From positions 111,482 through 175,481 of the forward strand of contig NZ_KQ948768.1 of assembly GCF_001514205.1 (NCBI RefSeq): a DNA stretch of 64,000 nt, read 5' to 3'. The first letter of the stretch is position 1; every line of letters begins with the position of its first letter. Origin of the DNA: Streptomyces griseoruber. GTDB taxonomy: Bacteria > Actinomycetota > Actinomycetes > Streptomycetales > Streptomycetaceae. Positions 26,957-36,669 of this stretch are shown piece after piece. The position numbers and the translations under genes are program-made. The notes under the pieces were generated by a model. That model had not been told where the DNA came from, searched no databases, and saw only the letters and a list, made by a program, of their open reading frames with translations.

Positions 26957-27925
26957 ATGACAACCGTTGCCCGACCCCTGTTCCGAGACCCCATGCACGA
27001 CGGCGCGACCGACCCCACTGTCATCTGGAACCGGCACGCCGGCGAGTGGTGGATGTTCTACACGAGCCGGCGCGCCGACGCCCCGCCGATGGACGACGCG
27101 AGCTGGATCCACGGCACCGACATCGGGATCGCGTCCTCCGCGGACGGCGGAGCCACCTGGCTGTACCGGGGAATCGCCGAAGGGCTGAACATCGAGCCCG
27201 GCCGACACACCTACTGGGCCCCCGAGATCGTCGACGACGGAACCGAGTACCACATGTACGTCAGCGTGATCCGCGGTGTTCCGACCCAGTGGCCGGGCCA
27301 CGCGCGCGTGATCCGCCACTACACGAGCCACGACCTCTTCTCGTGGACCTACCGTTCCACGTTGTCGCTCTCGTCCGACAGAGTGATCGACGCCTGCGTC
27401 CTGCGGCTCCCCACGGGCGGCTACCGCATGTGGTACAAGGACGAGGCCGACAACGCGCACACCTACGCGGCGGACAGCGACGACCTGGCCCACTGGACCG
27501 TCCGGGGGCCCGTCGTCGAGATCTCGAAGCACGAGGGCCCGAACGTCTTCGAGCTGGACGGCAGTTACTGGATGATCATCGACGAGTGGCACGGCCAGCG
27601 GGTCCTCCACTCGACGGACCTGGAGACCTGGGAACCGCGAGGACTCGTCCTCGACCGTCCCGGGCAGGGCCCGGACGACGGGGGGTACGGCTACCACGCC
27701 GATGTCGTCACCAGCGAACTCGGCGCGTTCATCTTCTATTTCTCGCACCCCAAGCGACCCGACGACCACCCCGGACCCCACACCAGCCACGAGGACCGCC
27801 GGAGTTCGGTCCACGCCGCCCGTCTGCGGGTGAGCGGAGACACCCTCGTGTGCGACCGCGACGAGGTCCTCGAGGCCCCCATCCTCCCGCTCGAAGGGCC
27901 TTCGAACGGAGGAGACGAGCACTGA
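26957..27925 (+). CDS. GH43-like five-bladed propeller glycosidase
   Basis: 322 residues. DPMHDGATDPTVIWN at the N-terminus and WAPEIVDDGTEYHMYVSV resemble the Asp general base and Asp modulator of clan GH-F, and FELDGSYWMIIDEWHG could supply the catalytic acid. Propeller repeats continue to the end. The exact family (GH43 or a relative such as GH117) is uncertain. No signal peptide. Its stop overlaps the GH127 start (TGATG), suggesting concerted action on the same chain, possibly arabinose or anhydro-galactose linkages. Confidence 0.75.
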   Translation: MTTVARPLFRDPMHDGATDPTVIWNRHAGEWWMFYTSRRADAPPMDDASWIHGTDIGIASSADGGATWLYRGIAEGLNIEPGRHTYWAPEIVDDGTEYHMYVSVIRGVPTQWPGHARVIRHYTSHDLFSWTYRSTLSLSSDRVIDACVLRLPTGGYRMWYKDEADNAHTYAADSDDLAHWTVRGPVVEISKHEGPNVFELDGSYWMIIDEWHGQRVLHSTDLETWEPRGLVLDRPGQGPDDGGYGYHADVVTSELGAFIFYFSHPKRPDDHPGPHTSHEDRRSSVHAARLRVSGDTLVCDRDEVLEAPILPLEGPSNGGDEH

Positions 27926-30237
27926 TGCAGCCACTGCCCCGCAGCGCGGTACGCCTTCTTCCCGGCCCGTTCCTGGACGCGCAGGCCACCGCCCTCGACT
28001 ACCTGCTGTCCCTCGACACCGACCGGCTCCTCGCGCCCCTGCGGCGCGAGGCCGGCCTGCCACCGATCGCCGAGTCCTACGGCAACTGGGAGAGCTCCGG
28101 CCTCGACGGCCACACCGTCGGGCACGCGTTGTCGGGCGCCGCGCTCATGTGCGCGGCGACGGACGATCCCCGGCCGAGAGCCATGGTCGAACGTCTGGTC
28201 AAGGGCATCGTCGAGTGCCAGGACGCCCTGGGCACCGGCTACGTCGGAGGCATCCCCGACGGCGTACGACTGTGGCAGCGGGTGGCCGCGGGGCAGGTGG
28301 AGCGGGACTCGTTCGAGCTCGGTGGTGCCTGGGTCCCGTGGTACAACCTGCACAAGCTCTTCGCAGGACTGCTCGACGCCCACCGGCACGCCGGTTCGGA
28401 CCTGGCGCTGACCGCCGTCCGACGCCTGGCCGACTGGTGGGACCAGGCCGCGGCGGGGATGGACGACGACCCCCACGAAGCCATGCTCCGCACGGAGTTC
28501 GGGGGGATGTGCGAGGTTCTGGCAGACCTCGCCGACGTCACCGGCACGGACCGGTACGCCGCCCTGGCCCGGCGGTTCCTCGACCAGTCCCTGCTCCGCC
28601 CGCTGCGCGAACACCGCGACGTCCTCGACGGCATGCACGCCAACACACAGATCGCGAAGGTCGTCGGTTACCAAAGGCTCGGCGAGGTTGCCCGCGACCC
28701 CGGCCTGCGGGACGCCGCCCGGTTCTTCTGGCAGACCATGACCCGGCACCGGACGCTCTCCTTCGGCGGCAACTCCGTACGCGAGCACCTGCACCCCCGC
28801 GACGACTTCAGCGCCGCGCTCCAGTCGCCGGAAGGCCCCGAGACCTGCAACACCTACAACATGCTCAAGTTGAGCCGCGCACTGTTCCTCGAACAGCCGG
28901 ACGCCGAGGTGCTCGACCACTACGAGCGTGCGACGGTCAACCACATCCTCTCGTCCCTGCACCCGAAGGGCGGGCTGGTGTACTTCACCCCGGTCCGGCC
29001 GGACCACTACCGCGTGGTGTCGACGCCCCAGAACTGCTTCTGGTGCTGCGTCGGCACCGGGCTGGAGAACCACGCGAAGTACGCCGAGCTGGTGTACACG
29101 ACCGAGGGCGACGACCTGTTCGTCAATCTCTTCATCGCCTCCCGGCTCAGCCGGCCCGAACACGACCTGGTGCTGGAACAGACCGGTACGGCCCCCTACG
29201 ACGACGAGGTGCGACTCGTCGTGCGCGACGCTCCCGCCACCCCTGTGGCGATCCACATCCGCGTGCCCGGCTGGCACGAGGGGACACCGCAGGTCCGCTT
29301 CAACGGCGCGCCGCCCGAGGAGGGACCGGCCCCGCTCACGACGCGCCACGGGACAGGCGGACAGCCCCTGACATACGTGCGTCTGGAGCGGCAGTGGCGC
29401 GAAGGGGACACGGTCACCATGTGCCTTCGCCCACGCATCAGCGCCGAGCTGCTCCCCGACGGCTCGCCGTGGGTGTCGTTCCGCTACGGTCCCAGTGTCC
29501 TCGCGGCCGAAGGCGACCGGAACGACCTGGTCGGCCTCTTCGCCGACGACTCCAGGATGGGGCATGTCGCCAGGGGCCCCTTGCGTCCTCTGGAAAACCT
29601 GCCCGTCGTGCTCACCCGGAGCACCTCCGATGCGCCGGCCAACGTGCGTCGGCTCGCCCCGGACCGGTTGGCGTTCGCCCTGGATCACGTGGACGCGCGA
29701 CCGGGTCGGCCTGTCGTCCTCGTCCCGTTCGCCGGCATCCACGAATCCCGCTACGTCCTCTACTTCCCACTGGCGGAACCGGAGCGGCTCCAGGAGCGGC
29801 GGGAGGAGCTTCGCGCGGCCGACGAGGCGGCACTCTCGCTGCACGACCGAACCGTCGACTCCGTCTCCGCCGGCGAGCAACAGCCCGAAAGCGACCACTG
29901 GTTCGAGGGGCACGACACATGGTCGGGCCTCACCGACGGGCTGAGGTGGCGGGCCGCGGCCGGATGGTGGTCCTACCGCCTGACAGACCGGGACGGTGCC
30001 GCCACCGGCCTGCAGGTGACCCACCTCTCGGACGCAAGCGCCGGGCCGACCCACGTGCTGGTCGACGGACAGGCGCTGGGCACGATCGCGCCCTCGCCGG
30101 ATCGCGAGGGCAGGGAAATCTCCCAGGTGTTCCCCCTCGACACGGACCGTCCCGCCGGACCCGTCAAGGTGCGGTTCGAAGCGGCCGGCGCGGCAACCGC
30201 CACCATCCGGCTGCGCGAAGTGCGCCTGGTGCGCTGA
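27925..30237 (+). CDS. Beta-L-arabinofuranosidase, GH127 (DUF1680)
   Basis: 770 residues. An (alpha/alpha)6 barrel with the zinc-thiolate site of the family: PETCNTYNMLKLSRALF (Glu306, Cys308) and NCFWCCVGTGLENHAKY (Cys371, Cys374, Cys375). In characterised members one Cys is the nucleophile. C-terminal beta domains include RVPGW. No signal peptide. These enzymes act on beta-linked arabinofuranose, as in hydroxyproline-rich plant glycoproteins. Start chosen at the TGATG overlap; the much longer open frame upstream is a shadow of the GH51/GH43 genes. Confidence 0.92.
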   Translation: MQPLPRSAVRLLPGPFLDAQATALDYLLSLDTDRLLAPLRREAGLPPIAESYGNWESSGLDGHTVGHALSGAALMCAATDDPRPRAMVERLVKGIVECQDALGTGYVGGIPDGVRLWQRVAAGQVERDSFELGGAWVPWYNLHKLFAGLLDAHRHAGSDLALTAVRRLADWWDQAAAGMDDDPHEAMLRTEFGGMCEVLADLADVTGTDRYAALARRFLDQSLLRPLREHRDVLDGMHANTQIAKVVGYQRLGEVARDPGLRDAARFFWQTMTRHRTLSFGGNSVREHLHPRDDFSAALQSPEGPETCNTYNMLKLSRALFLEQPDAEVLDHYERATVNHILSSLHPKGGLVYFTPVRPDHYRVVSTPQNCFWCCVGTGLENHAKYAELVYTTEGDDLFVNLFIASRLSRPEHDLVLEQTGTAPYDDEVRLVVRDAPATPVAIHIRVPGWHEGTPQVRFNGAPPEEGPAPLTTRHGTGGQPLTYVRLERQWREGDTVTMCLRPRISAELLPDGSPWVSFRYGPSVLAAEGDRNDLVGLFADDSRMGHVARGPLRPLENLPVVLTRSTSDAPANVRRLAPDRLAFALDHVDARPGRPVVLVPFAGIHESRYVLYFPLAEPERLQERREELRAADEAALSLHDRTVDSVSAGEQQPESDHWFEGHDTWSGLTDGLRWRAAAGWWSYRLTDRDGAATGLQVTHLSDASAGPTHVLVDGQALGTIAPSPDREGREISQVFPLDTDRPAGPVKVRFEAAGAATATIRLREVRLVR

Positions 30238-30375
30238 CGTGACTACGACCCAGAAGGCCGGGCCGAAGGCACGCCGGCCGCACGCGCACCACCCTCGCCG
30301 CCCGCCCGGGACGGCACCAGCCGTTTCGATCCACTCCTTCACCGTCCTCCACACCCGCACAGGAAACGATCCATC

Positions 30376-31695
30376 ATGACCCGATACCCCCGTCCGATCC
30401 CCGACCGGCACCTGCGTCCGCCGATGGGCTGGAACAGCTGGGACTGCTACGGCACGACCGTCACCGAGGACGAGGTCCTCGCCAACGCGATGTTCATGCA
30501 CGAGCACCTGCTGGCCCACGGCTGGGACACCGTCGTCGTCGACATCCAGTGGTACGAGCCCACAGCCCGCGCCCACGGTTACAACCCGGACGCCCCGCTG
30601 GTCCTCGACGGCCACGGCCGCCAACTGCCCGCCGTGAACCGGTTCCCCTCGGCAGCGGACGGCGCGGGATTCGCGCCGCTGGCCGACCGCGTGCACCAGC
30701 TCGGCCTGCGTTTCGGCCTGCACATCATGCGCGGCATCCCGCGCCGTGCCGTGGCAGCCCGACTGCCCGTAATGGGCACCGACTTCACAGCCGACGAGAT
30801 CGCCGACACCGACTCCGTCTGCCCCTGGAACTCCGACAACTACGGCCTCAACCACGACCACCCGGGTGCCCAGGCCTACTACGACACACAGGTCGCCCAA
30901 TTCGCCATGTGGGGCGTCGACTTCATCAAGGCCGACGACATGCTCTTCCCGTACCACGAGCGGGAGATCGCCGCCTACGCCCGGGCCATCGCCCGCAGCG
31001 GCCGGCCCATCGAGCTCAGCCTGTCCCCCGGCACCGACGTGTCTGTCGCCCACCTCGACCACTTGCGGGAGAACGCCACCATGTGGCGCGTCTGCGACGA
31101 CCTGTGGGACCGGTGGGAGGACGTGGAGGCCCAGTTCGCCCGCATGGCCCGGTGGGCTCCGTGGCAGGGCGCCGCTGCGACGGGCGGCTCCGCCGCGGTC
31201 GGCTGGGCGGACGCCGACATGCTGCCCCTCGGCCGCATCGGCATCCGGGCCGAGAGGGGTGACGACCGCCTCTGCTCCCTCACCCGCCCCGAGCAGATCA
31301 GCCTGCTCACGCTGTGGCTGATCTCCCGCTCCCCGCTGATGATGGGCGGCGACCTGCCCACCAGCCCGCCGGAGACGATCGAACTGCTCACCAACGACGA
31401 AGCTCTCACCCTCCTGTGGCACAGCACCGACAACCGTGAGGTTCTCCGCGAGAAGGACCTCATCCTGTGGACCGCCCAGGACACCGACGGACGCACCCGC
31501 TACGCCGCCGTGTTCTCCCTCGCCGACGCCCCTCGGCGCGTCACTGTCCCGCTCGGCTCCCTCGGCGCCCGTCCCCATGACCAGGTCCGCGAGCTGTGGA
31601 CCCGCACCGACACTCCGCACGACGGTCGCAGCCTGGTCACCGACCTGCCCGCCCATGGCGCGGTACTCCTCCGTCTCGGCCAGGACGTGAGGTAG
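30376..31695 (+). CDS. Alpha-galactosidase-like GH27
   Basis: 439 residues. GH27 signature PPMGWNSWDCYGT near the N-terminus, nucleophile Asp187 in DFIKADDML, acid/base Asp near 241 in WRVCDDLWDRW, and a C-terminal beta-sandwich. No signal peptide. It would release D-galactose (or beta-L-arabinopyranose, which some GH27 enzymes cleave) for the galactonate route. Last gene of the operon; a 138-base gap with no hairpin precedes it. Confidence 0.9.
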   Translation: MTRYPRPIPDRHLRPPMGWNSWDCYGTTVTEDEVLANAMFMHEHLLAHGWDTVVVDIQWYEPTARAHGYNPDAPLVLDGHGRQLPAVNRFPSAADGAGFAPLADRVHQLGLRFGLHIMRGIPRRAVAARLPVMGTDFTADEIADTDSVCPWNSDNYGLNHDHPGAQAYYDTQVAQFAMWGVDFIKADDMLFPYHEREIAAYARAIARSGRPIELSLSPGTDVSVAHLDHLRENATMWRVCDDLWDRWEDVEAQFARMARWAPWQGAAATGGSAAVGWADADMLPLGRIGIRAERGDDRLCSLTRPEQISLLTLWLISRSPLMMGGDLPTSPPETIELLTNDEALTLLWHSTDNREVLREKDLILWTAQDTDGRTRYAAVFSLADAPRRVTVPLGSLGARPHDQVRELWTRTDTPHDGRSLVTDLPAHGAVLLRLGQDVR

Positions 31696-31698
31696 GGG

Positions 31699-32207
31699 GC
31701 TCGTGCCGCGACCGCGACCGGTCCGTGCATCACGACCTCCTCGTGACGCAGTACGACCGGGATCTCCTTGGCGATCGGATCGGCCAGTTCCCTCTCGCGG
31801 TCCGACGCGATCAGCATCACCTTGGAACCGCCGAGTGCCTCGGCCTCCGCGGCCACGGCGGCGGGCGACTCCCCGGCCGCGAACACCATCCGCTGGGATG
31901 CCCTGGACGATGTAGCTGTCGGTGGGGAAGTGTGGCGGTCGGTGACGATCTCGTCGCGCCCGGGGCGCAGGGCGAGAGCGCCTCGGAGCAGCTTGTAGAG
32001 GCAGACGCTGGTGGAGTCGGGGACGACCACCTGGCTGGGAGCCGCGCCCAGGGCGGCTTCGCCGAGGGCGTCGCCGACTCGCTCGGGCAGTTCCATCCAG
32101 CCTTCGGACCAGGAGCGGATGAGCCGGGTGCCCCACTCCCGGGTGAGCAGTGAGTTCAGGCGCTCCTGGGTGGTCTTCGGCGGGCGGCCCAGGAATGCTT
32201 CGATGGA
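31699..32207 (-). pseudogene. Chimeric relic: kynureninase N-terminal part joined to maleylacetate reductase N-terminal part
   Basis: From 32207 down, one frame reads FLGRPPKTTQERLNSLL, WGTRLIRSWSEGWMELP and VVVPDSTSVCLYKLLRGALA, the N-terminal third of kynureninase. A frameshift near 31930 leads to FPTDSYIVQGI, also kynureninase. At about 31900 it switches to MVFAAGESPAAVAAEAEALGG and VMHGPVAVAARA, the N-terminus of maleylacetate reductase (iron-type alcohol dehydrogenase fold). Both are aromatic catabolism enzymes. Both lack ends and catalytic parts, so it is non-functional. Confidence 0.75.
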
Positions 32208-32458
32208 AACGCACGATCTCCACTCACTTCTTCGTCCCGACGGCCGCGGAGGCCGGTCACGATGTGGAAAGACCCGATCCCGCGCAAGGGACCTGGCATG
32301 ACGGACCGTCGGTGTTGGTCGACGTGCCGTGCCCTGGTCACGAATCCGGTACCGACCACCCTCGTCGCAGCCGGCCGCCACGGCCAAGGAATCACGCCGA
32401 AGACGGCGGAAAGAGGAGGAGACGGCGGATCCGCGCATGCGCCAGGCCGCCGCCGCGG

Positions 32459-33046
32459 TCACCCACTCATGGACGACGCGCTGCGGGACTGCCGCCGGAG
32501 TTCCGCCGGGGGGACGCCGAAACCCCTGGCGAACTTCTGGGAGAAGTGGGACGGGGAGGCGAATCCGCACCGATGAGCCACCTCGGCCACCGTGAGGGTC
32601 GCGCCCTCCGGGGAGGTGATCAGGCGACGGGCCCGCTCGAGCCGCAGCCCGAGGATGTACTGCGGCACGCCGGTCTCCCGGGCCGCGAAGACGCGGGAGA
32701 GCCGGCGCTCGCTGATCCCGATCCGCGCCGCAATGTATCCGGCCCCAAGCGCAGGGTCGGCCAGGTGGCGTTCGATGACGCCGCAGGCCGCTTCGTAGTG
32801 GCTGCGGCCGGTGGACCGGGAATCCCCGCCGGAGGACAAGGCGCCGAGGAGTTCGAGGACGGCGAGCTCGTCAGGTTTCGGCGACGATTGGGAACGGGTG
32901 GCCTTCTCCAGCAGGCGGCCCAGAGCGGCGACGTACGGGCCGAGCACGCCGTCGGCGCCGATCACCCGCGGTTTCGCGGGGATCGGACCCACCGCTTCCT
33001 CGTACAGGGCCCGTGGCAGGGCGACCGACACCTCGAGCGTACCCAT
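32459..33046 (-). pseudogene. Truncated AraC/XylS-type regulator
   Basis: 195 residues from MGTLEVSVALPRALYEEAVG, which is normally about residue 130 of AraC_binding_2 regulators. The HTH region is complete (GAGYIAARIGISERRLSRVFA, then VAEVAHRCGFASPSHFSQKF). In-frame codons continue upstream for about 20 residues (LGEGRSAFTPAGQPSLAGST) and then lose similarity. The N-terminal effector half is therefore missing. It could still bind DNA, but is more likely a relic alongside the degraded enzymes next to it. Confidence 0.7.
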
Positions 33047-33171
33047 GGTGGAGCCGGCCAGCGAGGGCTGGCCGGCTGGCGTGAACGCGGAACGGCCCTC
33101 GCCCAGGCGTGACGCCCTCTGTCTGACTGCGCGAGCCTCGCCATCGGTGTTTCCCGCCCCCTGACCAGGCT

Positions 33172-34587
33172 GTGCTGGATGCTGCGCGCGGGCGGTCGAG
33201 ATGGTCCAATCTTCTTGTTCATCTGAGAGCCGTCAGGCCGAGTTACGTGGACGGGCACAGTATCGTCGCAGGACGGCCGGGACGGGAGGCGGGGTTGGGC
33301 GAGCACGTCGGGGTATGGGTGAGGCGGTTGCGCCCGGCCGCAGACCCTGGAGAGGCCACCTGCACGCGCGAAACAGTACGCCGTGCGACCGACCAGGTCG
33401 GTGACCTTCCGGTCGCGTGGGCGGTCGGGGTGGCGGCCGACATCGTCCAGGGCAACGCATTCCCGGATCTGACCCGCGTCGGTCTGAAAGGCCCGCAGGT
33501 CCTGCGCTCCGCCATCGAGGCGATCGTCATCTCGACGCTCCTCGCCATCGAGGCCGACGGACACCCACCGGCCCAGCTCCCGCCCGAGGCGGAGGCGCAG
33601 ATCGTGGACCTGGTCCACCGCCGGGTTCCTCTGGACCCCCTTCTCACCCATCAGCGCAGGATCCACTCGCAGTTGGCCGATCACTTCATGGGCGGCTGCC
33701 GCTCCCTGGTACCGCTCCCCGATCTCGCGGCGTCACTTGAGCACGTGTCTCATGTGCTCTTCGAGTTCGCCGACACATTCGCCACCATGACCGCCGAGTC
33801 GTACGCCGCCGAGAACGAGCGGTTCCTGAGGAGCACCGCGGCTGCCAGGTACGAGACGGTTCTGGCGCTGCTGGCGGGAGAGGGTTCCGTCGACGCGATG
33901 TCCCGACAGCTGGCCTACCCGCTGGCGAACGCGTACCACATCGGTCTGGTGCTGCATCCCGCGACCTCGCCGAGCCACACCGGGGATCATTTGCACCAGG
34001 TGGCCCGGTCCCTCCTGCGCGGCCTCGGCGCGGACGCTCACCTGGTGGTGCCGGTGGACCGGACCGAGGCATGGGCGTGGGGAGCGTTCCGGGCGCGGCC
34101 ACCGCGTGAGAAGCCGTTGCTGCCCGCCGGGTCCGACGTGATGGTGGGCATGGCGTCACCTCACCGAGGCGTCCAGGGGTTCCGGCGCGCCCACGAGGAG
34201 GCCCTCGACGCGGCGCGGGTGGGGGCTTTGGGCATGCCCTCGACGGCGGACGCGAGTGTCGTCCGGTACGACGAGGTCCGGTTGCTCTCGGTGCTGATCG
34301 CGGACCCCGACAAGGCCGCTCGCTTCGTGCGGGACGAGCTCGGCGCACTGGGATCGAGCGCGGGTTCCACACGGGTTCTCCGCCGGACGGTGCGGGCCTA
34401 CCTCGACTGCCACGGCAGTCCGCAGGAGGCCGCCAGAGAGCTGCAGGTCGCGAAGAACACGGTCATCTACCGGGTCAAGCGGGCCGAGGAACTCCTGGGC
34501 CGCTCCGTCAGGGACTCCCAGCTCGAGCTGCACGCGGCACTCCGCCTCGCGGAGCTGTTCCCCGATCTCGACGACACCGGTCACTGA
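33172..34587 (+). CDS. PucR-type helix-turn-helix regulator
   Basis: Up to 471 residues. The C-terminus is the PucR/CdaR HTH_30 domain: TVRAYLDCHGSPQEAARELQVAKNTVIYRVKRAEELLG. A GGDEF-like central fold (YHIGLVLHPATSP) precedes it. The start is uncertain: candidates are 33172, a GTG at 33247 and a TTG at 33295 preceded by GGGAGGCG; family similarity begins only after about 33300. It faces the flavin-monooxygenase genes at 34791 and is a plausible activator of them. Confidence 0.85.
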   Translation: MLDAARGRSRWSNLLVHLRAVRPSYVDGHSIVAGRPGREAGLGEHVGVWVRRLRPAADPGEATCTRETVRRATDQVGDLPVAWAVGVAADIVQGNAFPDLTRVGLKGPQVLRSAIEAIVISTLLAIEADGHPPAQLPPEAEAQIVDLVHRRVPLDPLLTHQRRIHSQLADHFMGGCRSLVPLPDLAASLEHVSHVLFEFADTFATMTAESYAAENERFLRSTAAARYETVLALLAGEGSVDAMSRQLAYPLANAYHIGLVLHPATSPSHTGDHLHQVARSLLRGLGADAHLVVPVDRTEAWAWGAFRARPPREKPLLPAGSDVMVGMASPHRGVQGFRRAHEEALDAARVGALGMPSTADASVVRYDEVRLLSVLIADPDKAARFVRDELGALGSSAGSTRVLRRTVRAYLDCHGSPQEAARELQVAKNTVIYRVKRAEELLGRSVRDSQLELHAALRLAELFPDLDDTGH

Positions 34588-34790
34588 CGGGCATACGTCA
34601 CACATCCCGCACGCCGCCATGATCGTCTGACTCTTCGCCGCGCCACCGTTTTGGACCCTGGGTCCAACCGGCGTCGAAACCTTGGCCGGTCAGGCATAGG
34701 GGCCTGCGTCACGCCCGGACTTCAATCAACAGCAGGACGACAGCACCGGCCACCGCTTCGGCAGGTGAGCCGCCGAGGCAAGGAGGCCTC

Positions 34791-36014
34791 ATGACGACTC
34801 TCGATGACGTCACGACGTCGGGACCGCAGGGACAGGGCGAGGTTCGCGAACGTCTCCTGCAGACCGCTCGCGGCCTGCGGCCGCTCCTGCGTGAGCACGC
34901 CGACGAGTCCGAGCGCAACCGCCGTCTGGCCGAGAAGACGGAGCGGGCCCTGCGCGAGTCCGGGTTGTTCCAGGCCACGGCGCCCCGTCGGTCGGGCGGG
35001 GCCGGCGGAGACGTCCGGACCCTCATCGAGCTGTCGGCCGAGCTCTCTCGGGGGGACTCGTCCGCGGGCTGGGTCGCCTTCATCGCCAACACGACCGCGT
35101 TCGGCATGGGCCTCTTCCCCGACGACGTGCGCGAACTCGTGTACGGCCCGGACCCCCGCAGTGTCGCGATCAGCCAGTTCGCACCCAACGGGACCGCCGA
35201 GAAGGTCGACGGTGGTTACCGCATCAACGGCAAGTGGGGTTTCGCCTCGGGTTGCTACCAGGCCCAGTGGACGCTGAACGCGTTCCTGGTCCTCGACACG
35301 GAGGGGCAGCCCGCTGAGGTGCGCTGGGCGCTGATGCCGCTGGCCGACATGCGGATCGAGGACACGTGGTACGTCGTCGGCATGGCGGGGACCGGCAGCA
35401 ACACCCTCGTGGCCGAGGACCTCTTCGTCGAGGACCGGTGCACCCTGGACCTCGAGACGTTCATGGGCACGGCTGTCTTCCCGATCTGGCACGAGGACGA
35501 GAGCAGCTACCGGGCGTCACTGAACAGTCTCGCGTGTCTCGGCCTGTGCGGTCCGCTGCTGGGCATGGCGGAGGCCGCCTGGGACTTCACGACGGAGAAC
35601 CTCGGCAAGGGCCGCCCCATCAGCTACTGGACCTACTCGGACCGTCGGGACGCCCCCAGCTACCGCCTCGCCCTTGCCGACGCGCGGGTCGCGATCGACG
35701 CGGGCAGGATGCACCTGCTCCGGTCCGCCGACGAGATGGACGACGCCGCCCGCGAGGGCCGGGTGCTCGACACGGCGGCCCGGGCGCGGATCCGCGGCGA
35801 CTCCGAGATCGCGACGCGCAACTTCCGCCACGCCGTCACGCTCATGCTCGACATCGTCGGCACGAGCAGCTTCGCCCAGTCCAACCCGCTGCAGCGCGTC
35901 TGGCGTGACCTGACCGTCGCCAGCGGTCACGGCCTGAACAACCCCCTGCTGAACCGGGAGATCTACGGCCAGAGCCTCGTCGGTCGCGACACCGCGGAGA
36001 TCGGTTCGCTGTGA
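34791..36014 (+). CDS. Flavin-dependent monooxygenase, acyl-CoA-dehydrogenase fold (two-component oxygenase)
   Basis: 407 residues. Group D flavoprotein monooxygenase (HpaB2/HsaA type): N-terminal helices, DSSAGWVAF, beta domain with YRINGKWGFASGCYQAQW and GMAGTGSNTL, and a C-terminal helical bundle ending NPLQRVWRDLTVASGHGLNNP, typical of the oxygenase branch rather than acyl-CoA dehydrogenases. Hydroxylates aromatic or steroid-like substrates using reduced flavin from the reductase encoded 80 bases downstream. Preceded by AAGGAGG. Confidence 0.85.
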   Translation: MTTLDDVTTSGPQGQGEVRERLLQTARGLRPLLREHADESERNRRLAEKTERALRESGLFQATAPRRSGGAGGDVRTLIELSAELSRGDSSAGWVAFIANTTAFGMGLFPDDVRELVYGPDPRSVAISQFAPNGTAEKVDGGYRINGKWGFASGCYQAQWTLNAFLVLDTEGQPAEVRWALMPLADMRIEDTWYVVGMAGTGSNTLVAEDLFVEDRCTLDLETFMGTAVFPIWHEDESSYRASLNSLACLGLCGPLLGMAEAAWDFTTENLGKGRPISYWTYSDRRDAPSYRLALADARVAIDAGRMHLLRSADEMDDAAREGRVLDTAARARIRGDSEIATRNFRHAVTLMLDIVGTSSFAQSNPLQRVWRDLTVASGHGLNNPLLNREIYGQSLVGRDTAEIGSL

Positions 36015-36093
36015 GGTCGTCACGGCCGGGCCCTCGTGGCCCGGCCCTCGGGCCTCCACGGCGCGACCCGACACGTCGAAAGGAACTTCCGCC

Positions 36094-36669
36094 ATGACGA
36101 CATGCGCCATGCCTTCGCCCGCTCACCCCCCGATCCACCTGACCGCGGCGGAACGGGCGGAGTCACTGCCGGCCGAGACCTTCAGGTCGGCGTTCCGGAT
36201 GCACCCCTCCGGCGTCGCCGTCGTCACCGCCGACCTGGGCGGGCGACCGGTCGCGATCACGGTCAGCTCGCTGGCCTCCGTCAGCGCCGAACCGCCGCTG
36301 ATCGTCTTCTCCGTCTCCTCGAAGGCCTCCAGCAGCTCGGTCCTGCGGCAAGCCGACAGCGTCGTCATCCACATGGTGGGCAGCGACCAGCTCTGGCTCG
36401 CGCGGCTGGGGGCCACCAGCGGCGTCGACCGCTTCGCCGATACGAGTGCCTGGACGCGGCTGGCCACGGGCGAACCGGTCTTCACAGCGGCCCCGGCGTG
36501 GGTGCGGGGGAAGGTGGTCTCCCGTATCGAGGCGGGAGAGGCCTCGATCTTCGTCGTCCACGCGGTGTCGGCGGCCGTACCCGAGGGCGCCGCCGAGCCC
36601 GCGTCGGCTCCGCTCGTCTACCACTCCCGGACCTGGCACCGGCTCGACGAACGCTCGAAGCTGGCGTGA
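36094..36669 (+). CDS. Flavin reductase of the two-component oxygenase (HpaC/HsaB family)
   Basis: 191 residues. Flavin_reductase domain: FRMHPSGVAVVTADLGGRPVAITVSS and SVSAEPPLIVFSVSS, then a C-terminal SIFVVHAVSA strand and HSRTWHRL. Supplies reduced flavin to the oxygenase at 34791 at the expense of NAD(P)H. Start ATG follows AAAGGAACTTCC. It has an about 25-residue lead before the domain. Confidence 0.88.
   Translation: MTTCAMPSPAHPPIHLTAAERAESLPAETFRSAFRMHPSGVAVVTADLGGRPVAITVSSLASVSAEPPLIVFSVSSKASSSSVLRQADSVVIHMVGSDQLWLARLGATSGVDRFADTSAWTRLATGEPVFTAAPAWVRGKVVSRIEAGEASIFVVHAVSAAVPEGAAEPASAPLVYHSRTWHRLDERSKLA

Noticed and set aside
25831..27924. In-frame upstream extension of the GH127 gene giving a 1468-residue protein
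   Set aside because: The extension reads GH51 and GH43 genes in a wrong frame. The GH127 family begins at 27925, at a TGATG overlap.
27736..32223. A 1495-residue minus-strand open frame (and 25013-28063, 1016 residues)
   Set aside because: They run antisense to the four glycosidase genes, are low-complexity Arg/Gly/Val-rich and carry no domains; open only because stops are rare at this GC. The one real piece is the kynureninase/maleylacetate reductase relic near its start.
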